From Gaiellasilicea sp046594445 (lineage in GTDB: Bacteria; Actinomycetota; Thermoleophilia; Gaiellales; Gaiellaceae): DNA of 8,890 nucleotides. The position numbers were made by a program, and so were the translations under genes. Below, piece after piece: positions 4,284 to 8,890 of the stretch (its first letter is position 1; each line of letters begins with the position of its first letter). The DNA lies in contig JBKJSM010000139.1 of the NCBI GenBank assembly GCA_046594445.1, forward strand, positions 1-8,890, in the 5' to 3' direction. The notes below the pieces were generated by a model. The model had not been told where the DNA came from. It saw only the letters and a program-made list of their open reading frames with translations, and ran no database searches.

Positions 4284-6338
4284 ATGCCCGCTTTCGAGCC
4301 TGGAAAGATCCGCAACGTCGCCGTCGTCGGCCATCGCGGCACGGGCAAGACCTCGCTGGTCGAGGCGCTGCTCTACCAGGCGGGCGAGACGACCCGCCTC
4401 GGCACGATCGATGCGGGCACGACCGTCGCGGACTGGGACGACGACGAGCAGCAACGGAAGATGTCCGTCTCGCTCGCGCTGACGCATGCGGAGTGGCAGG
4501 GCCGGAAGATCAACCTCCTCGACGTCCCGGGCGATCCGAGCTTCCAGGGCGAGGGTCGCTGCGCGCTTCGTGTTGTCGAGGGCGCGCTCGTCGTGCTCAG
4601 CGGCGTGATGGGGGTCGAGGTCGGCACGCAGCGCGTCTGGAAACGGGCAGAGGAGCTCGGGATCGCGCGCGTCCTGTTCGTCAACATGCTCGACCGCGAG
4701 CGGGCCGATTTCTTCCGGGCGCTCGGGCAGATGCAGGAGCAGCTATCGCCCCGCTGCGTCGCAGTCCAGCTGCCGATCGGGGCCGAGCACGAGCTGACGG
4801 GGATCGTCGACATCCTCCACATGTGCGCCTACGCGAGCCCCGACGGCGAGAAGGAGCCTGAGCCCGGCCCGATCCCGGAAGAGCTGGCCGAGCTCGTCGC
4901 CGAGTACCGCGAGAAGCTGCTCGACGAGGTCGTCCAGACCGACGAGGCGCTGATGGAGAAGTACCTCGAAGGCGAGGAGCTCGGCGTCGAGGAGGTTGCT
5001 CACGCGCTCAAGGACGCCGTCACGCGCGGCGAGGTCTTCCCCGTAGCCTGTGGAGTCGCGACCAAGAACCTCGGCACGCACGCGCTCCTCGACCTGATCG
5101 TCGAAGGCGTGCCGTCGCCGGCGAAGGCGGGCTCGATCACGCACATCGAGGGCGCGTCCACCGCAGCTTTCGTCTTCAAGACGATCGCCGACCCGTTTGC
5201 CGGCCGGATCAACCTCTTCCGCGTGCTGCAGGGCTCCGTGAAGCCCGATCAGACGCTCGTCGACGCGCGCACCCATGCGAAGGAGCGGATGGGCTCGCTC
5301 CTCTTCCAGCAGGGCAAGGAGCACATACCCGCGGAGGAGTTCGGACCGGGCGACATCGGCGCCGTCGCGAAGCTGAAGGAGGTGCAGACGGGCGACCTCC
5401 TGCTGGACAAGGAGGTGACGACCGACATCCCCGAGATCGGCTTCCCCGAGCCCGTGATGAGCTTCGCGGTGACGCCGAAGACGAAGGGCGAGGAGGAGAA
5501 AGTCGCGACGGCGATCCGCCGACTGGGAGAAGAAGACCCGACGCTGCGGCTGCGACGAGATCAGCAGACCGGAGAGGAGATCCTTTCCGGGATGAGCCAG
5601 ATGCACGTCGAGGTCGCGCTCGACCGGGCGAAGCGCCGCTTCGCCGTCGACGTCGAGCTGCACCCGCCGCGCGTCCCGTATCTGGAGACGATCCGCAAGG
5701 AGTCGCGTTCCCACGCCCGCTACAAGAAACAGACCGGCGGCCGTGGCCAGTTCGGCGACTGCACGATCGTGCTCGAGCCGATCGACGGCAACGTCGGCTA
5801 CGAGTTCGTGGACAAGATCGTCGGCGGCGTCATCCCGCAGAGCTTCCGGCCCGCGGTCGACAAGGGAGTGCAGGAGGCGATGCACCACGGCGAGCTCGCC
5901 GGCGCTCCGGTGCAGGGCATTCGCGTCCTCCTCGTGGACGGGTCGTACCACAACGTCGACTCCTCCGAGATGGCGTTCAAGATCGCCGGCTCGATGGCGT
6001 TCAAGGAGGCCTACTCGAAGGCGGAGCCCGTCCTGCTCGAGCCGATCATGGAGCTCGAGGTGACCGTCCCTGACGAGGCGGTGGGCGCCGTCAACGGCGA
6101 CCTGAACTCGCGGCGGGGGCGCCTGCACGGGATGGAGCCCGCGTCGGGGATGACGACGATCAAAGCCGAGGTGCCGATGGCGGAGATGCTCACGTACCTG
6201 CAGACGCTCACGTCGATCACGGGCGGCCGCGGCGACTACTCGATGCACTTCCTCCGCTACGAGGAGGTGCCCGCGCACGTCGCACAGAAGGTGATCGACG
6301 ACACGAAGCTGAGCCGCGAAGCCACCGCAGCTCACTGA
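4284..6338 (+). CDS. EF-G2-like translational GTPase (elongation factor G paralogue)
   Basis: A 684-residue protein with the full EF-G domain order and near-normal length. The G domain has a good P-loop, GHRGTGKT (16-23), but other G motifs deviate from canonical EF-G: RKMS (58-61) in place of RGIT in switch I, DVPGDPSF (80-87) in place of DTPGHVDF, so the catalytic His position is Asp84, and NMLD (134-137) in place of NKxD. Domains III-V are well kept: YKKQTGGRGQFGD (480-492), GGVIPQSFRPAVDKGVQEAM, DGSYHNVDSSEMAFKIAGSM, and a C-terminal SRRGRLHGMEP segment. This pattern, together with the GHxGxGKT P-loop, puts it with the EF-G2 (FusA2) group found beside a normal EF-G in actinobacteria and Thermus. 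As I recall, mycobacterial EF-G2 binds GTP but lacks ribosome-dependent GTPase activity. The role here (ribosome binding under stress, recycling or an accessory elongation function) is unknown. Confidence 0.9.
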   Translation: MPAFEPGKIRNVAVVGHRGTGKTSLVEALLYQAGETTRLGTIDAGTTVADWDDDEQQRKMSVSLALTHAEWQGRKINLLDVPGDPSFQGEGRCALRVVEGALVVLSGVMGVEVGTQRVWKRAEELGIARVLFVNMLDRERADFFRALGQMQEQLSPRCVAVQLPIGAEHELTGIVDILHMCAYASPDGEKEPEPGPIPEELAELVAEYREKLLDEVVQTDEALMEKYLEGEELGVEEVAHALKDAVTRGEVFPVACGVATKNLGTHALLDLIVEGVPSPAKAGSITHIEGASTAAFVFKTIADPFAGRINLFRVLQGSVKPDQTLVDARTHAKERMGSLLFQQGKEHIPAEEFGPGDIGAVAKLKEVQTGDLLLDKEVTTDIPEIGFPEPVMSFAVTPKTKGEEEKVATAIRRLGEEDPTLRLRRDQQTGEEILSGMSQMHVEVALDRAKRRFAVDVELHPPRVPYLETIRKESRSHARYKKQTGGRGQFGDCTIVLEPIDGNVGYEFVDKIVGGVIPQSFRPAVDKGVQEAMHHGELAGAPVQGIRVLLVDGSYHNVDSSEMAFKIAGSMAFKEAYSKAEPVLLEPIMELEVTVPDEAVGAVNGDLNSRRGRLHGMEPASGMTTIKAEVPMAEMLTYLQTLTSITGGRGDYSMHFLRYEEVPAHVAQKVIDDTKLSREATAAH

Positions 6339-6355
6339 TCCCTGCTGCAAATCGC

Positions 6356-6361
6356 TACAGT
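6356..6361 (+). promoter_or_regulatory. -10 box of the zinc-ribbon gene, leaderless type
   Basis: TACAGT ends exactly six bases before the ATG at 6368, within the 29-base gap after the EF-G2-like stop codon. Confidence 0.55.
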
Positions 6362-6367
6362 CGCCAC

Positions 6368-6976
6368 ATGCGTGTGGTGCGTTCCGCCGTAACGCGAACC
6401 TGCGCGATCTGCGAACGCTCGCTCTTGATGGGCGAGCACGCGATCCGCTTCTCGCCCCATGGGGGAGCGTTCGTCGACGTCTGCCCGCTCTGCACGGAGG
6501 TCGCGCTCGAGCACGGCTGGGTCCGCGAGGGGAGCCCGTCGATGCCGGCGGCGCCGCTCGACATGCACCGCAAGAAGAGCCGCTGGGGCGGCCTCCTCAG
6601 CGGCAGGCGGGCCGAGGAAGAGCCCGTGGCGGACGAGCCGATCTTGCGCCGCCTGTCGGAGCCCGAGCTCGCCGTCGTCGAGGCGGCCGACCTCTTCAAC
6701 GGGAGCCCGTACCGGCGGACGGTCGCGGGCGTGGCGAAGAGCCTCGGCCCGCCGCAAGCCTCGATCGTGCCGCTCTCCGGGGTCAGCGGCGAGATGATCG
6801 TCACCGTCGCCTGGGAGATCTCCTGGTACCAGTACCGCGTCACGCCGGACGCGCCGCAGCCGCTGCGGTTGGCCGAGCGCGGCCACGACCTCGACGAGCT
6901 CGAGAGCAGCTTCAAGGAGTGGAACGCGCAGCTCGCCGACGACGGCCGGCTGATGCCGGACATCGCCAAGGTCTAG
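6368..6976 (+). CDS. Zinc-ribbon protein of unknown function (202 aa)
   Basis: The N-terminus carries two CxxC pairs, Cys12-Ala-Ile-Cys15 and Cys39-Pro-Leu-Cys42, separated by 23 residues. This is the geometry of a treble-clef or zinc-ribbon metal site binding one zinc ion. A basic linker (MHRKKSRWGGLLSGRR, residues 66-81) and an acidic stretch (AEEEPVADEP) lead to a C-terminal domain of about 110 residues. That domain contains LSEPELAVVEAADLFNG and RTVAGVAKSLGPPQASIVPL, followed by an aromatic strand, VAWEISWYQYRV (147-158), and ends in an acidic helix, HDLDELESSFKEWNAQL. I do not recognise the C-terminal domain. There is no signal peptide or membrane helix, so it should be cytoplasmic; nucleic-acid or protein binding is a guess from the ribbon. 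Codon use is typical of the genome. It has its own promoter and sits between the EF-G2-like gene and a small charged protein. Confidence 0.82.
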   Translation: MRVVRSAVTRTCAICERSLLMGEHAIRFSPHGGAFVDVCPLCTEVALEHGWVREGSPSMPAAPLDMHRKKSRWGGLLSGRRAEEEPVADEPILRRLSEPELAVVEAADLFNGSPYRRTVAGVAKSLGPPQASIVPLSGVSGEMIVTVAWEISWYQYRVTPDAPQPLRLAERGHDLDELESSFKEWNAQLADDGRLMPDIAKV

Positions 6977-6995
6977 CGCCCGCCGCAAAGGCTCG

Positions 6996-7001
6996 TAAGA
7001 T
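6996..7001 (+). promoter_or_regulatory. -10 box of the 70-residue protein gene, leaderless type
   Basis: TAAGAT ends exactly six bases before the GTG at 7008; there is no Shine-Dalgarno sequence. Confidence 0.55.
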
Positions 7002-7007
7002 GAGACC

Positions 7008-7220
7008 GTGATCTATTGCGTGATCCCCCGCGAGCTCGAGGGCGAGCTCTACGCGAAGATGGTCGACTACTACAAGGACAACCCGAACGTGTCCGTGATC
7101 GTCGACCGGCGCGAGGGCGACGACCGCCGAAACGGCAAGGAGTACGGCGGCAAGCGGGAGATCCGCGACCGGCGCCGCGCCCGTATCCCGGGAACCTTCC
7201 CGGACACCGAATCGGGCTGA
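7008..7220 (+). CDS. Small charged protein of unknown function (70 aa)
   Basis: The first half, IYCVIPRELEGELYAKMVDY (residues 2-21) then YKDNPNVSVIVDRREG, has a strand-helix-strand pattern like half of a ferredoxin-like fold. The second half is a basic, low-complexity tail with repeated Arg pairs (DRREGDDRRNGKEYGG, KREIRDRRRAR), roughly one quarter Arg. Short proteins with a VxVDRR strand and RRxxDRR repeats recur in actinobacteria and other bacteria without assigned function; the tail suggests RNA, DNA or acidic-protein binding, which is inference. GTG 7008 is set by the TAAGAT box six bases upstream. It lies 31 bases after the zinc-ribbon gene and 13 bases before the aldehyde dehydrogenase. 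High GC3 in this frame supports it as real. Confidence 0.72.
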   Translation: MIYCVIPRELEGELYAKMVDYYKDNPNVSVIVDRREGDDRRNGKEYGGKREIRDRRRARIPGTFPDTESG

Positions 7221-7221
7221 C

Positions 7222-7227
7222 TAGACT
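7222..7227 (+). promoter_or_regulatory. -10 box of the aldehyde dehydrogenase gene, leaderless type
   Basis: TAGACT ends exactly six bases before the GTG at 7234. It begins two bases after the stop codon of the preceding gene. Confidence 0.55.
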
Positions 7228-7233
7228 GCGGCC

Positions 7234-8742
7234 GTGGCGGTCGCGGAGAAGCAGTTCAAGAACTTCGTCGGCGGCGACTGGGTCGACGCCGCCTCGGGCG
7301 AGACCTTCGAGTCGCTCGTGCCGGCGACCGGCGAATCGCTCGGCAGCTTCCCCCGCTCGAGCGCCGAGGACGTCGATCGGGCCGTAGCGGCCGCCAAGGC
7401 GGCGTTCGAGGAGTGGCGGCTCGTCCCGGCCCCTGAGCGGGGCAACGTGTTGTTCCGGTTCGCGCGCCTGCTCGAGGAGCGAAAGGACGAGCTGACCGAG
7501 CTGATGAGCCGCGAGATGGGCAAGGTGCTTGCGGAGGCGGGCGGCGACGTCCAGGAGGCAATCGACATGTCGGTCTACATGGCCGGCGAGGGACGGCGCA
7601 TGTTCGGCCAGACGACTCCGTCCGAGCTGCGCGAGAAGTTCCAGATGTCGGTGCGGATGCCGGTCGGCGTCGTCGGAGCGATCACGCCCTGGAACTTTCC
7701 GATCGCGATCCCCGCCTGGAAGCTCGCTCCCGCGCTCGTCTGCGGCAACACCGTCGTTCTCAAGCCCGCCGAGGACACTCCCTTCCTCGCCGAGCGCTTC
7801 ATCGAGCTGCTCAGCGAGTCGGGTCTCCCCGACGGCGTCGTCAACCTCGTGCACGGCTACGGCGAGGAGGCGGGCGCGCGGCTCGTCAGCCACCCCGACG
7901 TCCCGATCATCACCTTCACCGGTTCGCGCGAGACCGGCGTTGCGGTGACGAAGGCGGCGGCGGACAACCTCAAGCACGTCCACCTCGAGCTCGGCGGCAA
8001 GAACGGGATCATCGTCATGGACGACGCCGACCTCGACCTGGCCGTCGAGGGGATTCTCTGGTCGGCGTTCGGCACGTCCGGCCAGCGCTGCACGGCTGCC
8101 AGCCGCGTGATCGTCCACGAGGCGGTCTACGGCGAGTTGCAGAAGCGCCTCGTCGCCCGCGCCGAGAAGATGAAGATCGGTCCGGGCTGGGACCCCGAGA
8201 CCGACCTCGGTCCGGTGATCAACCAGGAGTCGCTCGACAAGATCCACTCGTACACCGGGATCGGCGCGGACGAGGGCGCGACGCTGCTGACAGGCGGGGA
8301 GCGGGCGACGGACGGCGAGCTCGGCAAGGGCTTCTACTACCGCCCGACGATCTTCGCCGACGTCGAGCCGCAGATGCGGATCGCCCAGGAGGAGATCTTC
8401 GGCCCAACGACCGCGCTGATCCCGGTCAAGTCGTTCGACGAGGCGATCCGGGTCACGAACGGGATCCGCTACGGCCTCTCCTCGTCGATCTTCACGCGCG
8501 ACGTCAACAAGGCCTTCCGCGCCATGCGCGACCTCCAAACGGGGATCACCTACATCAACGCGGGTACGACGGGCGCCGAGGTGCACCTGCCGTTCGGCGG
8601 CACGAAGGACACGGGCAACGGCCACCGCGAGGCCGGTCAGGCGGCGCTCGACGTCTTCACGGAGTGGAAGTCGATCTACGTCGACTACTCCGGCAAGCTC
8701 CAGCGCGCGCAGATCGACAACGTCGAGCATCCCGCTCCCTGA
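7234..8742 (+). CDS. NAD(P)-dependent aldehyde dehydrogenase (ALDH superfamily)
   Basis: A 502-residue ALDH of normal length with all catalytic elements visible: oxyanion Asn154 in TPWNFP, cofactor-binding KPAEDTPF, the Rossmann FTGSRETG, general base Glu252 in LELGGK, nucleophile Cys286 in GTSGQRCTAASR, and Glu387 in EEIFGP, which positions the nicotinamide. It oxidises an aldehyde to an acid in the cytoplasm. The C-terminus, AEVHLPFGGTKDTGNGHREA then FTEWKSIYVDYSGKLQRAQI, marks a bacterial/archaeal subgroup annotated variously as generic aldehyde, semialdehyde or piperidine-6-carboxylate dehydrogenase, so the substrate is open. Amino-acid or sugar-acid catabolism is plausible but not shown by the neighbours. 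The start is GTG 7234, behind a TAGACT box. The stop codon overlaps the apparent CTG start of the RNase HI gene, suggesting coupled translation. The long open frame on the opposite strand is a codon-bias shadow. Confidence 0.94.
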   Translation: MAVAEKQFKNFVGGDWVDAASGETFESLVPATGESLGSFPRSSAEDVDRAVAAAKAAFEEWRLVPAPERGNVLFRFARLLEERKDELTELMSREMGKVLAEAGGDVQEAIDMSVYMAGEGRRMFGQTTPSELREKFQMSVRMPVGVVGAITPWNFPIAIPAWKLAPALVCGNTVVLKPAEDTPFLAERFIELLSESGLPDGVVNLVHGYGEEAGARLVSHPDVPIITFTGSRETGVAVTKAAADNLKHVHLELGGKNGIIVMDDADLDLAVEGILWSAFGTSGQRCTAASRVIVHEAVYGELQKRLVARAEKMKIGPGWDPETDLGPVINQESLDKIHSYTGIGADEGATLLTGGERATDGELGKGFYYRPTIFADVEPQMRIAQEEIFGPTTALIPVKSFDEAIRVTNGIRYGLSSSIFTRDVNKAFRAMRDLQTGITYINAGTTGAEVHLPFGGTKDTGNGHREAGQAALDVFTEWKSIYVDYSGKLQRAQIDNVEHPAP

Positions 8743-8890
8743 GTCACCGGCTCTCAACCGACGGCGGCGCGCGCGGCAACCCCGGCCCCGCGGCGTACGG
8801 CTACGTCCTCGAGGCCGAGGACGGCGCGGTGCTCGCGGCGCACGGTGAGGCGATCGGCGTCGCGACGAACAACGTCGCCGAGTACAGCGC
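8739..8890 (+). CDS. rnhA: Ribonuclease HI, N-terminal part (runs off the window)
   Basis: The last 152 bases encode LSTDGGARGNPGPAAYGYV (residues 5-23), then GEAIGVATNNVAEYSA up to the window edge. These are the DGGxRGNPGPxxxG and TNNxAEY blocks of actinobacterial-type RNase HI, which cuts the RNA strand of RNA-DNA hybrids. Two of the acidic metal-binding residues are present: Asp8, and Glu48 if counted from the CTG. The start is unusual. Homologues typically begin MxxxxxSTDGGxRGNPGP, but the only codon in the right place is CTG at 8739, overlapping the dehydrogenase stop as CTGA where ATGA would be usual. The nearest standard in-frame start is GTG 8664, which would add 25 Arg-rich residues translated from within the dehydrogenase gene and is unlikely. 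In some actinobacteria this domain is fused to a phosphatase domain; the C-terminus is not visible here. Confidence 0.88.
   Translation, partial: MSHRLSTDGGARGNPGPAAYGYVLEAEDGAVLAAHGEAIGVATNNVAEYS

Noticed and set aside
4743..6350. A 535-codon open frame on the minus strand opposite the EF-G2-like gene
   Set aside because: Same antisense codon-bias artefact; the plus strand carries unmistakable EF-G domains.
6973..8757. A 594-codon open frame on the minus strand opposite the aldehyde dehydrogenase
   Set aside because: It is a shadow of the strong GC3 codon bias: Arg/Val/Asp/Leu-rich low-information protein without a recognisable domain, exactly antisense to a gene with all catalytic motifs.

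Overview
The window is a piece of a high-GC bacterial chromosome. Codon third positions in the confident genes are overwhelmingly G or C. GTG starts are frequent, and most genes begin directly behind a TAnnnT promoter element, as expected for leaderless transcripts. Together with the gene families present (EF-G2-type GTPase, WhiG/FliA-type sigma factor, actinobacterial-type RNase HI, methylcrotonyl-CoA-type carboxylase), this suggests an actinobacterium, possibly a deep-branching class such as Thermoleophilia. The taxonomic call is inference from style and families, not from a marker search.

Layout. 1-676 (minus): N-terminal 225 residues of a biotin-dependent acyl-CoA carboxylase carboxyltransferase subunit, methylcrotonyl-CoA type; its 3' end lies outside the window. 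677-1690 is an atypical patch. It holds a short gene remnant, then an intact AbiV-like (HEPN superfamily) putative phage-defence gene with lower GC and unbiased codon use, then low-GC3 DNA running into a 5'-truncated HD-GYP domain (to 1959). I read this as a small horizontally acquired defence islet, possibly inserted into or beside an HD-GYP gene. 2022-3033: a small unknown protein and a DUF1361-type six-helix membrane protein. 3043-3103: two tandem hairpins, one with a perfect 14-bp stem, between the DUF1361 gene and a convergent tRNA-Trp(CCA) gene (3116-3188, minus). 3221-4207: a 56-residue two-helix membrane protein and a WhiG/FliA-family sigma factor. 4284-6338: an EF-G2-like translational GTPase with altered G motifs. 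6368-7220: a zinc-ribbon protein of unknown function and a 70-residue highly charged protein. 7234-8742: an aldehyde dehydrogenase with a full catalytic set. 8739-end: the N-terminus of RNase HI, apparently with a CTG start overlapping the dehydrogenase stop.

How the genes work together: there is no single coherent pathway. Most genes look like independent transcription units, each with its own -10 box six bases before the start codon. The carboxylase and the aldehyde dehydrogenase both fit catabolism of branched-chain or amino-acid-derived carbon. The sigma factor, tRNA-Trp, EF-G2-like GTPase and RNase HI are information-processing genes. The part most likely to be of interest for discovery is the AbiV-like islet. 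It is a recognised family rather than a wholly new system, but its phage target, its partner genes and the flanking remnants are undescribed here.
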